Source: Qipengyuania sediminis
GTDB lineage: Bacteria > Pseudomonadota > Alphaproteobacteria > Sphingomonadales > Sphingomonadaceae
Direction: 5' to 3'
DNA: 64,000 nucleotides
Assembly: GCF_004358425.1 (NCBI RefSeq)
Contig: NZ_CP037948.1
Location: 1,674,001 to 1,738,000, forward strand
Below, piece after piece: positions 44,338-54,266 of the stretch. The position numbers were made by a program, and so were the translations under genes. The notes beneath the pieces were generated by a model, which saw only the letters and a list, made by a program, of their open reading frames with translations, did not search any database and was not told the DNA's origin. The stretch's first letter is position 1. The number at the start of each line of letters is the position of its first letter.

Positions 44338-46254
44338 TCAGGACGCGCCGAGCGGGCTCCATCCGGTCACGAGCGCGGCCAGCCTGCCCAGCCAACCCGT
44401 TTCAGGCTTCGCCGGACGCGCGGGCGCGGCCTCGCCGGCCGGGCATTCCAGGCAATAGGCCTGCATTCCCGTACCGCTCAACAGGCGCTGGATATCGCGC
44501 TGCAGCCGGTGTGCCAGCGCCGCCTGCTGCGCGGCCACCAGCGCCATCACATCGCGACCGCCCCCGGCAGCGCCCGCCTCCGCATCCTCGACCAGCCAGC
44601 GCCGCAGGATGGTATCGTAGGTGGTCGTCTGCGCGCCCAGATAGACGGGATGCCAGCCGCTCTTCGCAACCCCGGCCTTCCCCGCCGCCCAGGCGAGGGC
44701 ATCTTCCAGCCCGCCATATTGATCGACGAGACCGATCTGTCGCGCCGCCCCGCCATCCCACACACGGCCTTGCGCGATGCGGTCGACCGCGGCGGGGCTC
44801 ATGCGCCGCGCCTGCGAGACGCGGGCAAGGAAGCTGCGATAGCCGCTCTCAACCTGACCCTGAATGATGGCATCGACTTCGGGCGTGAAGCCGCCGATGA
44901 AATCGGGCTGCCCGGCGAGCGGCGTGGTCTTGACGCCATCGACCGTCACGCCCCAGGCTGCGGCGGCGTTCTCGAAACTCGGCAGCACGCCGAAAATGCC
45001 GATCGAGCCGGTGATCGTATCGGGCTCGGCAAAGATGCGGTTGGCAGGCGTCGCTACCCAATAGCCGCCGCTGGCCGCGACGTTGGCCATCGACACCGCG
45101 ATGGGAATGCCCTTGGTCTTGTGGCGCAGGATCGCGCGGCGGATTTCCTCGCTCGCAAGCACGGATCCGCCAGGCGAATCGACGCGCACGACGAGTGCCT
45201 TCAAATCCGCATTGGCGAGTGCATCGTCCAGCAGGGCTGCGATGCGCGCGCCACCGGCACTGCCCGGCCCGGCTTCGCCGTCGACGATTTCACCCGCCAC
45301 GGTCACCACCCCGATCGCCGCCCCACCGCTCGGCGTGCCGAGCTGCTCGAGCCAGGGGCCGAGCTCGGTCTCGGTATAGCCGTTGACCCGGTCGCTCCAG
45401 GCATCCGCGCCGACCAGCTTGACCAGCCGCGCATCGAAGGCGGCGCGGCTACCGAGCTTGTCCACCAGCCCCGCCCTAAGCGCCGCCTGGCCCAGATCGC
45501 CGCCGCTGTCCGCCACCCAGCGCACCGGATCATTGGCCGCGAGCCTGATGTTCGCGCGCGGCCGTGCCTTTGCCACCGCGGCCTGCCATTCGCCCCACAG
45601 CGCGCCATAGAGCGCGGTCGCGTTCTCGCGCGCTTCGGGCGACATGCCGGTGAGGAGGAAGGGCTCGACCGCGCTTTTGAAGGTACCGACGCGATAGACG
45701 TGCGCGGTCACCTTGAGCTGGTCGAGCAGCCCCTTGTAGAACAGCTGGTTGCCACCCGGCCCCGCGAGTAGCACGCCGCCGAGCGGGTCCATCCAGATCT
45801 CGCTGGCATGGGCGGCGAGACGCAGCCCGTCGTTGGCGTAGGCGGTGGCGAAGGCGAGCACCGGCTTCTTCGCCGCCCGCACCCGGTCAAGTGCGGCACC
45901 GATCGCACCCAGATGCACCTGTCCACCGCCAAGGAAGCGGTCGAGATCGAGCACCACCGCGGTAATACGGCTGTCGGTGGCGGCGGCGTCCAGCGCGCGT
46001 ACCAGATCGCGGGCCTGGTATTCGGCGACCGGCGCCTCCCCCGTCAGCAGCGCCTGGAACGGGTCGATCGCCTGCGCTTCCTCGACGATATAGCCGTCGA
46101 GGCTAAGCACCAGAGCGCCGCCCCGAACCTCGGCAGGGCTCGGCCGCGCGGTCAAAATCGCAAACAGCAAGCCGAAGAAGCCGAGCATGAAGACGAGCAC
46201 CAGCCCGTCCTTGATGCCCACCAGCAAACGCCACACCCGCCCAGCAAACCGCAT
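44338..46254 (-). CDS. sppA: Signal peptide peptidase SppA, 67K type
   Basis: A 638-residue membrane-bound Ser/Lys protease that degrades leftover signal peptides. One N-terminal TM helix (about 16-38) precedes two tandem S49 domains. The catalytic Lys is likely in AKKPVLAFATAY (first domain) and the catalytic Ser in VAASGGYWVATPANRIF (second domain). The length is that of the long E. coli-type form. Divergent from pyrB. Confidence 0.93.
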   Translation of the reverse strand: MRFAGRVWRLLVGIKDGLVLVFMLGFFGLLFAILTARPSPAEVRGGALVLSLDGYIVEEAQAIDPFQALLTGEAPVAEYQARDLVRALDAAATDSRITAVVLDLDRFLGGGQVHLGAIGAALDRVRAAKKPVLAFATAYANDGLRLAAHASEIWMDPLGGVLLAGPGGNQLFYKGLLDQLKVTAHVYRVGTFKSAVEPFLLTGMSPEARENATALYGALWGEWQAAVAKARPRANIRLAANDPVRWVADSGGDLGQAALRAGLVDKLGSRAAFDARLVKLVGADAWSDRVNGYTETELGPWLEQLGTPSGGAAIGVVTVAGEIVDGEAGPGSAGGARIAALLDDALANADLKALVVRVDSPGGSVLASEEIRRAILRHKTKGIPIAVSMANVAASGGYWVATPANRIFAEPDTITGSIGIFGVLPSFENAAAAWGVTVDGVKTTPLAGQPDFIGGFTPEVDAIIQGQVESGYRSFLARVSQARRMSPAAVDRIAQGRVWDGGAARQIGLVDQYGGLEDALAWAAGKAGVAKSGWHPVYLGAQTTTYDTILRRWLVEDAEAGAAGGGRDVMALVAAQQAALAHRLQRDIQRLLSGTGMQAYCLECPAGEAAPARPAKPETGWLGRLAALVTGWSPLGAS

Positions 46255-46438
46255 CGATCGATCCCATCCCGATTTGTTCCAAGTGTAGAGCGCACCCGGA
46301 CTGTAGGAAAGGGGGAATGCCCGAGCGAAAGACCTATTTCCTTACCACAGCGCGCCGGAAAATTGACCGATTTGGCGAACGGGCGAGAGCGCGATGCGCT
46401 TGCTAGCGATGCGAGGACGGCGTAGGGACGCGGCCTTA

Positions 46439-47440
46439 GTGACAGCGCCGCCAGCCTCGCCCGCGATCGGCCGGTTCCCGGCAGGCCGCCAGGCCTTTCC
46501 GCACCGAAATCTCCTTGGCATCGGCAGGCTCGAACGCCACGAGATCCTCTTCCTGCTGGCCGAGGCGCGGCAATGGGTCGCGTTCAGCCGCCAGGCCGCG
46601 AAGCACGCCGATCTGCTTGCCGGGCTGACGGTCATCAACGCCTTCTTCGAAGCCTCGACCCGCACGCTCCTTTCCTTCGAGATCGCGGGCAAGCGGCTGG
46701 GCGCGGACGTGGTCAACATGCACGCCGCCGCGTCCAGCACGAAGAAGGGCGAAACGCTGATCGACACCGCGATCACGCTGAACGCGATGCGCGCCGACGC
46801 GATCGTGATCCGCCATCGGAGCAGCGGAGCGACCCAGCTGATCGCGGACAAGGTCGATTGTCCGGTGCTTAACGCGGGCGACGGCGCGCACGAGCACCCG
46901 ACGCAGGCGCTGCTCGATGCGCTGACCTTGCAGGAAGCATTGGAGTGCGAGGATTTCACCGGGCTGACGGTCACCATCTGCGGCGATATCGCGCATAGCC
47001 GGGTCGCGCGTTCGAACCTCCTCTGCCTTCAGGCGCTGGGGGCCAGCGTCCGGCTCTGCGCCCCGCCCGCGCTGATGCCGGCGGGAGTGGAGGCGATGGG
47101 CGCCGCAGTGTTCCACGATTTCGACGCCGCGCTCGCCGGCGCGGATGTGGTAATGATGCTGCGCCTCCAGCAGGAGCGGATGACCGGCCCCTTCATCCCC
47201 TCGGCACGCGAATACCATCACCTCTACGGGTTGACAGCCAAGCGGCTTGCGCACGCCGCGCCGGATGCGCTGGTGATGCATCCCGGCCCGATGAATCGCG
47301 GGGTGGAGATCGACAGCGCGGTCGCCGACCTGCTCGACCGTTCGCTGATTACGCGCCAGGTCGAGATGGGGGTCGCGATCCGCATGGCCTGCCTTGACGT
47401 TCTCACCCGCCGCCGCCGCGGGGTGGAGGGCTGGGGGTGA
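46439..47440 (+). CDS. pyrB: Aspartate carbamoyltransferase catalytic chain
   Basis: A 333-residue enzyme making carbamoyl-aspartate in pyrimidine synthesis. Carbamoyl-phosphate motif STRTLLSFE, then [10 protein letters not shown] and [11 protein letters not shown] are diagnostic. No regulatory PyrI gene is present. GTG 46439 is preferred because [18 protein letters not shown] follows quickly; ATG 46394 and 46409 give an Arg-rich leader and are less likely. It is coupled (GTGA) to a degenerate dihydroorotase. Confidence 0.92.
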   Translation: MTAPPASPAIGRFPAGRQAFPHRNLLGIGRLERHEILFLLAEARQWVAFSRQAAKHADLLAGLTVINAFFEASTRTLLSFEIAGKRLGADVVNMHAAASSTKKGETLIDTAITLNAMRADAIVIRHRSSGATQLIADKVDCPVLNAGDGAHEHPTQALLDALTLQEALECEDFTGLTVTICGDIAHSRVARSNLLCLQALGASVRLCAPPALMPAGVEAMGAAVFHDFDAALAGADVVMMLRLQQERMTGPFIPSAREYHHLYGLTAKRLAHAAPDALVMHPGPMNRGVEIDSAVADLLDRSLITRQVEMGVAIRMACLDVLTRRRRGVEGWG

Positions 47441-48663
47441 AACAGGCGAGGCCCGTGACGATAACCGGCGGCAGGCTGGTGCTGGCGGGCGGAGTGCGCC
47501 CGGGCGCGATCCGCCTTGCCGAGGGGCGGATCGTCGCGCTTGGCGAAGTCGCGCCCGAGCCCGGTGACGAAGTGCTTGCGGCGCGCGGACGGCTGGTCGC
47601 GCCGGGCCTCGTCGACCTCGGCGTTTTCGCGGTCGACAAACCCGCCTTCCATTTCGGCGGCATCACCCGGGCTGCGCTGATGCCCGATCAGAACCCGCCG
47701 CTCGATCTCCCGAGCCGCGTCGCGCATATCGCCAAGAGCGGCAAGCCCGACCTCTGGGTCCATCCGCTTGCCGCCGGCTCGCGCGGACTGGAGGGCGGGG
47801 CGCTGCCGGAGCTGGCACTGATGCGCGACGCGGGCGCGCGCGGGGTCGCGACCGGGCGGCGCTGGATCGCCGATGCGGGGGTGATGCTGCGGCTGCTGCG
47901 CTATGCCGCGATGCTGGGCCTCCCCGTCATCGCCCATGCGGAGGATGGAGGCTTGGCCGGCACAGCGGTGGCGACCGGGGGCGAGATGGCGACGCGCATG
48001 GGCCTTGTCTCCGCTCCCGCCGAGGCCGAAGCGCTGGCGATCGCGCGCGACTGTATGCTGGCCGAGATGGCGGGGGCGCGGCTGCACTTCCGTCAGGTTA
48101 CCACTCGCGCCGGGCTGGCGCTGGTTCGGCAGGCGAAGGCGCGCGGCGTCCGCGTCACAGCCGGGGTGACGCCGGCGCATATCCACCTTTCGGACCTCGC
48201 CATCGGCGATTTCCGCAGTTTCGCCCGCCTCTCCCCGCCCCTGCGTTGCGAGGACGACCGGCAGGCGGTGCTGGAAGCGATCGCCGACGGCGCCATCGAT
48301 GTCATCGCTTCGGGCCACGACCCGCGCGGGCCGGAGGAAAAGCGCCTGCCCTTCGCCGATGCCGCGCCCGGCATGGCGGGGGCGGAGGTGCTGCTTGCGA
48401 CAACGCTTGGCCTGGTGCGCGACGGCGTGATCGAGCTGCCGCGCGCCTTCGCCCTGCTGGCGGGCAATCCCGCGCGGCTGCTGGGCGTTACCGCGGGCGC
48501 GCTCGCCGAAGGGCTGGAGGCGGATATCGCGCTGATCGATCCGGACCGACCTTGGATCGTCGACAGCCGAAAGATGGCTGCCGCGGCGGGCAATACCCCC
48601 TTCGACGGCCAGCCCATGCAAGGCCGGGTCGAGCAGCTGTGGAAGGGCGGAGTGGCGGTCTAG
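47437..48663 (+). CDS. Dihydroorotase-like protein, probably non-catalytic (PyrC'/PyrX type)
   Basis: A 408-residue amidohydrolase-fold protein. Where active class I dihydroorotases have the metal motif HxH after PGLVDL, this one reads [12 protein letters not shown]. The later His of the HVST region is replaced (FRQVTTRAG), and the TDHAPH loop is ASGHDPR. The scaffold histidine in [10 protein letters not shown] remains. Such proteins act as structural partners of PyrB in Pseudomonas-type complexes, with a separate active PyrC elsewhere. GTG 47437 overlaps the pyrB stop. Confidence 0.87.
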   Translation: MKQARPVTITGGRLVLAGGVRPGAIRLAEGRIVALGEVAPEPGDEVLAARGRLVAPGLVDLGVFAVDKPAFHFGGITRAALMPDQNPPLDLPSRVAHIAKSGKPDLWVHPLAAGSRGLEGGALPELALMRDAGARGVATGRRWIADAGVMLRLLRYAAMLGLPVIAHAEDGGLAGTAVATGGEMATRMGLVSAPAEAEALAIARDCMLAEMAGARLHFRQVTTRAGLALVRQAKARGVRVTAGVTPAHIHLSDLAIGDFRSFARLSPPLRCEDDRQAVLEAIADGAIDVIASGHDPRGPEEKRLPFADAAPGMAGAEVLLATTLGLVRDGVIELPRAFALLAGNPARLLGVTAGALAEGLEADIALIDPDRPWIVDSRKMAAAAGNTPFDGQPMQGRVEQLWKGGVAV

Positions 48664-48664
48664 C

Positions 48665-50011
48665 TCAGCGCACCGCGACGCGAGCCGGGCGCGGCGCGCT
48701 GCCCGGCAAGCTGCGCGCGGCGGCATAGGCAAGGCAGCCGCCCCCGGCCTGCTTAACCAGGCCGCAGAAGGCCCCGGCGGAGGCCTTGGCGAAACCGCCG
48801 GCGGCGACGCGGTAATAGGTTCGCCCACGCACCTCGGCCTTGGTGATGACCCGCTCGGCGCCCTTGAGCTCAGGGTGGCGCTTCTGGAACCGGGTCCAGG
48901 CCTCGCTCGCACCGGTCATCGTGGCGTAGCTGCCGAGCTGGACGCGATAGGCACCGGGCTGGCGGACGAAGGCGGCGCGGAAGGCGCGCGACGGCTTCGC
49001 GGGAACCGGCTTTGCCGCAAACGCGCGGCGGACCGGTGCGGAAACCGGGCTTGCCTGGGGCAAAGTGATACGCGGCGCGGCCGGCGTGTTCGACACGGCG
49101 ACCGGCGCGGGCGCTTCGTAACGGGCGAGCGCATCGGCAGCGGGGAGCGCGTCGCTCTCCGCGGTAGCCGGCACAGCGGGCAACTCGGCCGATGCCTCGG
49201 CGAGCTCGGCGGTCGGGGGCGTGGCGGCCTCCCGCGTCGCGGTCTCGGCAGCAAGCTGATCGGGGGTCGGGAAGCGCGCGAGCGTGAGATGCACCGGCTG
49301 GCCCGTGTCGGGCTTGACGGTCACCCCCAGCAGCGTCGCAACTCGCTGCGCGGCCATCTGCGGGGCGGAAAGCTCAGCCCATTCGCCGAGCCGCGCGGCC
49401 AGCTTGTCGGCGCTCACATCCTGCGCGGCGAGGTGGCGCGCCGAACGCCAGTCGCCCTTCAGCGCAAACGCATAAGCGAGGTTCTGCCGCAGCTTAGGCG
49501 AATTTTCACCATACCGAAGCGCATTCGAAAGCGCTTCGATTCCCTGGCTCGGGCTCCCGGCCAACGTCATCGCAAGCCCGTAATCGGCCGCGTCGATGGC
49601 GGGCTGATGATCCGCGAGCAGCGTCTGTGCCTCGGCATAGCGGCCCGCCGCCGACAGCGCGAGCGAGCGGGTGAGAACGGTGCGTGGAGATGTGTCGCCG
49701 AGCGCCATCGCCTCTTCGTAAGCCGTGGCAGCCGAAGCGAAGCGGCCGGCCTCGATATAGGCGGCACCCAGCAGAGCGCGCGTGGCAGCCTCGCGCGGGG
49801 CGGCGAGCACCGCGGCCTCGGCGGCGGTCACTGCCTTGTCGCCTTTGCCCTTGGCGAGCGCGGCGCGCGCAGCCTCCGCCGAATGCGCCGCAGCGGGCGC
49901 AACCTTGCCGCTGCAGCCTGCCAGCGCCACCGTCGCCGTCGCGAGCGCGCTGGTCAGCGCCAGGCCGATGGTGCGGGGATTCCGCTTCGTAGTGGCAACG
50001 GCTTTGCTCAT
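48665..50011 (-). CDS. TPR/SPOR-domain lipoprotein
   Basis: A 448-residue protein. The signal peptide carries lipobox LAGC (Cys near 33). Three or more TPR-like helical pairs cover about 45-215 (AAYIEAGRFASAATAYEEAMALG and similar). A Pro/Ala-rich linker follows. A C-terminal SPOR domain (about 360-430, YRVQLGSYATMTGASEAWTRF) should bind denuded peptidoglycan at the septum. Last gene of parA-RHH-SPOR on this strand. Confidence 0.88.
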   Translation of the reverse strand: MSKAVATTKRNPRTIGLALTSALATATVALAGCSGKVAPAAAHSAEAARAALAKGKGDKAVTAAEAAVLAAPREAATRALLGAAYIEAGRFASAATAYEEAMALGDTSPRTVLTRSLALSAAGRYAEAQTLLADHQPAIDAADYGLAMTLAGSPSQGIEALSNALRYGENSPKLRQNLAYAFALKGDWRSARHLAAQDVSADKLAARLGEWAELSAPQMAAQRVATLLGVTVKPDTGQPVHLTLARFPTPDQLAAETATREAATPPTAELAEASAELPAVPATAESDALPAADALARYEAPAPVAVSNTPAAPRITLPQASPVSAPVRRAFAAKPVPAKPSRAFRAAFVRQPGAYRVQLGSYATMTGASEAWTRFQKRHPELKGAERVITKAEVRGRTYYRVAAGGFAKASAGAFCGLVKQAGGGCLAYAAARSLPGSAPRPARVAVR

Positions 50012-50037
50012 CGTCCCCTCCTCGGGATTGCGTCGGA

Positions 50038-50568
50038 TCAGTCGCGCAGGACCTGCGCGGCAAGGCTGTCGATTTCGGGCATCTGCGCCAGCAGCGCGTC
50101 GAGCGCGTCGGTCACGATCTGCTGCGCGCTGCGCCCGCGCACGGTGCAGGCGAGCCGCAGCTTCAAGTGCCGCTCCTGATCGAGCCGCAGCGTAAAGGCG
50201 GCGCGGCGGCTGTCGTTGGCGGCGCGGCGCGCGGCGGCGCTGCGCAGCGGGGCGGGGGCGGCGGGGAAGGGCGTTCGGGGCGCCGGCGCCTCCAGCTTGG
50301 CCTGAATGCGATCGAGCGTGGCGCGCACCGGATTGGGGGCCGCATCCTCATGCTCGGCCGGATCGGCGGGCTTCATGCGCACGACGCGCGCGGGCGGCGG
50401 GGCCGCCGGCTCCTCGCCCATGTCGTTCCAGCCGAGATCCTCGAGATTGGCCGCGGCGGTCGCGCCGTCGGTCGCGCCGGCGGTGTTCTGCGGCCGCATC
50501 GCCGGCTTCGCGCCACCCTTGCGGGCCAGCAGCGCGGGAGAGAGGGAGGCGAAGCCTGTATCGCTCAT
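50038..50568 (-). CDS. ParA-linked protein with RHH-like C-terminus
   Basis: A 176-residue protein. A low-complexity Ala/Pro-rich N-terminus (about 1-120) is followed by RRAAFTLRLDQERHLKLRLA and GRSAQQIVTDALDALL, which has the strand-helix-helix pattern of a ribbon-helix-helix fold. It begins 33 bp after the ParA stop. RHH proteins such as ParG-type factors partner ParA ATPases, so this is a candidate DNA-binding partner. No family assignment is certain. Confidence 0.65.
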   Translation of the reverse strand: MSDTGFASLSPALLARKGGAKPAMRPQNTAGATDGATAAANLEDLGWNDMGEEPAAPPPARVVRMKPADPAEHEDAAPNPVRATLDRIQAKLEAPAPRTPFPAAPAPLRSAAARRAANDSRRAAFTLRLDQERHLKLRLACTVRGRSAQQIVTDALDALLAQMPEIDSLAAQVLRD

Positions 50569-50601
50569 GGCGCGTCCGTCCGGTTCCCGTTCAGTCAAGG
50601 A

Positions 50602-51318
50602 CTACTGCGCCACCCGGCGGCCGAAGCCACCGGCGGGGCGATAGGCGCCCGGCATCGCCGATTGCGTGCCCGGGGCGGCGAAGACGGTGCGGCGGAAGTT
50701 CTTTTCCAGCCGGTCGCTGATATATTTCCAGAGCGCCGTGACTTCGGCGGCGCTGCGCCCTTCGGGATCAACCTCCATCACCGTCCGCCCATCGATCATG
50801 CTGGCGGCGAAATCGGTGCGGTGGTGCAGCGTGATCGGCGCGACGGTGCCATGCTGGCTGAGCGCCACGGCGGCCTCGCTGGTGATCTTGGCCTTGGGCG
50901 TCGCGGCATTGACCACGAAGACCAGCGGCTTGCCGGCGCGTTCGCAGAGATCGACCGTGGCGCCCACCGCGCGCAAATCGTGCGGGCTGGGGCGCGTCGG
51001 CACCACGATCAGCTCGGCGACCGAGATCACCGACTGAATCGCCATGGTGATCGCAGGCGGGGTGTCGAGCACCGCGAGCTTGAAGCCCTGCTGACGGAGC
51101 GCCTGGAGGTCGGCGGCGAGGCGCGCGACGGTGGTCTGCGCGAAGGCGGGGTATTCGGCCTCGCGCTCGTTCCACCAGTCGGCGAGCGAGCCCTGCGGGT
51201 CGATGTCGATCAGCACCACCGGTCCCGCGCCGGCGCGCTGCGCCTGGACGGCGAGGTGGCCGGAGAGCGTGGTCTTGCCCGATCCGCCTTTTTGCGAAGC
51301 CAACGCGAGTACTCGCAC
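50602..51318 (-). CDS. parA: Chromosomal orphan ParA-family ATPase
   Basis: A 238-residue deviant Walker A ATPase. KGGSGKTTLSG lies at about 10-20 with both lysines, Walker A' is VLIDIDPQGSLADWW, and Walker B is LAVLDTPPAIT. It lacks the N-terminal DNA-binding domain of plasmid P1-type ParA, so it is the small (type Ib/MipZ-like) kind. No ParB lies nearby. With the RHH and SPOR genes it could position a cargo at poles or septum (inference). Confidence 0.88.
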   Translation of the reverse strand: MRVLALASQKGGSGKTTLSGHLAVQAQRAGAGPVVLIDIDPQGSLADWWNEREAEYPAFAQTTVARLAADLQALRQQGFKLAVLDTPPAITMAIQSVISVAELIVVPTRPSPHDLRAVGATVDLCERAGKPLVFVVNAATPKAKITSEAAVALSQHGTVAPITLHHRTDFAASMIDGRTVMEVDPEGRSAAEVTALWKYISDRLEKNFRRTVFAAPGTQSAMPGAYRPAGGFGRRVAQ

Positions 51319-51497
51319 GCCCGGTTCCCCCTGAGATACGGCCCTAAGGTTGCAGTGTCCGTCCGCCCCTTGCCGGGCGGTTCGACAAGGGACTTCGCAG
51401 ACCGCGCCTAATTTTAGGTTAACCGGTGCGCCTTTGCGCGCCCGTGAAAGGTGCTAGGATAGCGAAAGGGGCCGAGACGAGGTCGGGGAAACAATCG

Positions 51498-52778
51498 ATG
51501 GACCAGACCGCGACGCGGCGCCCGGCGGCGACCTCCGACAGCCCGGAGCCCGTCAGCGGGGGCCAGACCTCGCGCATAGCCAGCCTCGACTTCATCCGCG
51601 GCATTGCGGTGCTCGGCATTCTCGCCGCCAATATCGTCGCCTTCGGCCAGCCGATGACGGCCTATATGTACCCCGACGCCTTTCTCACGCCCCACGGGGC
51701 GGCGGAGGACTGGATGTGGGTGGCGCAGTTCGTTCTCATCGACGGCAAGATGCGCGGGCTTTTCACCCTGCTCTTCGGGGCGGGGGTTTATCTCTTCATG
51801 GAGCGGGCCTGGGCCAAAGGTTTGGGGCGCAGGCTCCAAGCGCGACGGCTGTTCTGGCTCGGCATCATCGGCCTCCTGCATTTTTACCTGTTGTGGAAGG
51901 GGGACATCCTGTTTCTCTACGCGGTCTCCGGCTTCCTGCTGCTCGCTTTCGTGAAGCGCGCGGCAAGGACGCAGCTGGTGTCGGGGGTGCTCGGCTATCT
52001 CCTCGGTTGCCTGGTCTATGGCGCGATGGCCTCTGGTATGACGGCGGGCGGCGGCGGGGCGCCCGGCGCGCCTATGTCCGAAATGCAGCGCAGTATGGCC
52101 GAGCAGATGCGCGAGGACTTGGCCGACGGCCGGCTGGAGACCGCGCTGATCTCGAGCGGAGATTATGCAGGTTATGTCGCGCACAGTTTCGCCGAACACG
52201 CCTTCGACCCGCTGGTGCTGGCGGGCTTCTTCGTGCTCGAAACGGTGCCGCTGATGCTTATCGGCATGGCGCTCTATCGCATGGGGCTGTTCGCCGCCGG
52301 GGCCGACCGGCGCAAGCTGCTGAGTTGGGGGCTGACCGGGGTGATCGTGGGAACAGCTCTGACCATCCCCATCGCGCTGCGAATGCTCCAGGGCGGGCTC
52401 GGCTATTGGGATACGCTCGCCGCCTTCATGGGCTGGTCGATGCTGCCGCGTCTGCCGGTCGTGATCGGGCTTGCGGCGCTGCTGGCCTGGCTCGCCCCGC
52501 GCGCGAACGGCTGGCTCGGCCGGCGGCTCGCCGCGGCGGGGCGGACGGCGTTTACAAATTATCTCGGCACGACGGTGCTGATGGTGCTGGTGTTCCACGG
52601 CTGGGCCGGCGGCCTCTTCGGCGAGCTGACTCGCGGTCAGCTCTATCTCGTCATGCTCGGCGCCTGGGCGGTCATGCTCGCCTGGCCGGTGTGGTGGCTC
52701 GCGCGCTACCGCTACGGCCCGCTGGAATGGCTTTGGCGCTGCTTGACCTACGGCCGGCGGCTCCCGCTGCGGCGATAA
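51498..52778 (+). CDS. DUF418 polytopic membrane protein
   Basis: A 426-residue inner-membrane protein with about ten hydrophobic helices. The N-terminal SLDFIRGIAVLGILAANIV and the C-terminal ARYRYGPLEWLWRCLTYGR are hallmarks of DUF418/YeiB proteins. Function unknown; possibly an acyltransferase-like or transporter fold. ATG 51498 gives the usual short cytoplasmic N-terminus. Confidence 0.9.
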   Translation: MDQTATRRPAATSDSPEPVSGGQTSRIASLDFIRGIAVLGILAANIVAFGQPMTAYMYPDAFLTPHGAAEDWMWVAQFVLIDGKMRGLFTLLFGAGVYLFMERAWAKGLGRRLQARRLFWLGIIGLLHFYLLWKGDILFLYAVSGFLLLAFVKRAARTQLVSGVLGYLLGCLVYGAMASGMTAGGGGAPGAPMSEMQRSMAEQMREDLADGRLETALISSGDYAGYVAHSFAEHAFDPLVLAGFFVLETVPLMLIGMALYRMGLFAAGADRRKLLSWGLTGVIVGTALTIPIALRMLQGGLGYWDTLAAFMGWSMLPRLPVVIGLAALLAWLAPRANGWLGRRLAAAGRTAFTNYLGTTVLMVLVFHGWAGGLFGELTRGQLYLVMLGAWAVMLAWPVWWLARYRYGPLEWLWRCLTYGRRLPLRR

Positions 52779-52817
52779 GGCGCGGCGCGTATTCCGCTTG
52801 CCGCCGCGTTGCCATGG

Positions 52818-53696
52818 CTATTGGCTGCCCGCCGAGGCGACTTCCTGCTCGATTGCGCGACGGATGCGGGCGCGTTGCGAGCTGGAGTAGCTGTAGGGCG
52901 GGACCGAGTAGGCGGTTTTCAGAAAAGCGAAATCCCATTGCGTCAGCGAAGGGGGCGTGTCGTCACCGATCTTGCTGGTCATCACGTGCAGGATGGTCGG
53001 CGCATTGCTGCGCGACAGGCGCTGCGGGTGGATCGTGGTGAGCGCGCGCATCGCGGCATAGTCGGCGATCTGCGTGGTGGTGAGGCCGACCAATCCTTTC
53101 TGCTCCATCAGGATCATCGCGCCCATCGCCACCGGGCGATAGACGGCGAGGACCCGCGGGGATGCGCCATCGATGGATATGGTTGTGATGCCGTTAGGGC
53201 CGGGTTCCAGCGTGTTGCCCTGCCGGTCGAGCTTCTGTCTGACATGCCATGCGATAACGGGACCGTCTTCCTTGACGAGGTTCACAGGTTTACGATCGTA
53301 ATCGCGGAAAAGGGCAGGATGCTTCCGCTTCAGAAGGTCGAGCATCTCCTCCTTGTCGGGGATCACCACTACGCGCAGATTAGGCCGGCACGCCTCCTCC
53401 CCCACCGTGATACCTGCCGCCGTTGCGACCGCGCGGATGCGCCGGGCGATCTCCAGGTTCCGGGCTGGCGGCAAACCGATGACCCCTGGGCAGATTGCCT
53501 CGAACCGGGTCATCGGAATGTCCCACCTTTCGCTGGAAAGCGCGCGGACGAAATCCTTGATCTGCTCGGCCTGCTGCTCCTGTTTCCCGCGCTCGCCCAC
53601 GACCAGGATCTCGGTCCCGGTTATGGGGGGCGGGCGATCCTGCGCCAGGGTCGGCGCTGCGGTGAGAGCGAGCGCGAGCAAGTAAGGGCGTTTCAC
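52818..53696 (-). CDS. Secreted protein, function unknown
   Basis: A 292-residue protein with a signal peptide (1-18, MKRPYLLALALTAAPTLA). The mature domain has GTEILVVGERGK, CPGVIGLPPARNLEIARRIR, and EEACRPNLRVVVIPDKEEML, including a pair of cysteines that could form a disulfide. This pattern recurs in erythrobacters and sphingomonads as uncharacterised proteins; I recognise no function. It ends 40 bp from the convergent DUF418 gene. Confidence 0.75.
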   Translation of the reverse strand: MKRPYLLALALTAAPTLAQDRPPPITGTEILVVGERGKQEQQAEQIKDFVRALSSERWDIPMTRFEAICPGVIGLPPARNLEIARRIRAVATAAGITVGEEACRPNLRVVVIPDKEEMLDLLKRKHPALFRDYDRKPVNLVKEDGPVIAWHVRQKLDRQGNTLEPGPNGITTISIDGASPRVLAVYRPVAMGAMILMEQKGLVGLTTTQIADYAAMRALTTIHPQRLSRSNAPTILHVMTSKIGDDTPPSLTQWDFAFLKTAYSVPPYSYSSSQRARIRRAIEQEVASAGSQ

Positions 53697-53804
53697 TCCG
53701 GTTCTCCGAGCAGTGTGGCCGGAACGGGGCTGACATGATCGTTTCTGCGGTCAAGCCGTAAGGCAGGATGTCCGCTCTCGATCCAGGCTGTCATCCCCCC
53801 GCCG

Positions 53805-54266
53805 TCAGCGCGGCCCCCGTGCCGCCAGCCGCGTCTCGCGGAAGAAAAAGCCGAGACCGACGATGAGGAGGAGCATCGTCAGCACCCAGGCCACGACAAT
53901 CAGCGTTCCCAGCCGCGTCTCGACATAGGCCGAGAGGAACAGCAGCGTGATGACCACGCTGATCGAGGCGGCGGAGCCGGTCGAGACCATCACCGCGTGC
54001 TGCATCGCCTTGCGGCGGGCGAGCAGCCAGGGGCGTTCGGGGTCGGCGGGGTCGTGCCGCCCATCGGCGATGCGGTCGTCGATCTTGTCGATCCGGCCCG
54101 CGATCCAGATCATTCGCGCCATCATCACGTTCATGATCGCGCCGATCCCGCTCAAAAGGAACGCGGGCGCGAGACTGAGCGCGACGATCTGCTGCACCTT
54201 GGGGGTGGAGGCAGTGCGGTCGAAGAATTCCGCCGCGATTGAGGTGCTGGCGAGGAGGTCGATCAC
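53805..54266 (-). CDS. DUF2721 membrane protein
   Basis: A 153-residue protein with about three TM helices (about 27-48, 96-117, 122-143). VQQIVALSLAPAFLLSGIGAIMNVMMARM and AVMVSTGSAASISVVITLLFLSAY fit DUF2721. Function unknown. Its start overlaps the stop of der by 4 bp, so the pair is probably cotranscribed. Confidence 0.83.
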   Translation of the reverse strand: MIDLLASTSIAAEFFDRTASTPKVQQIVALSLAPAFLLSGIGAIMNVMMARMIWIAGRIDKIDDRIADGRHDPADPERPWLLARRKAMQHAVMVSTGSAASISVVITLLFLSAYVETRLGTLIVVAWVLTMLLLIVGLGFFFRETRLAARGPR

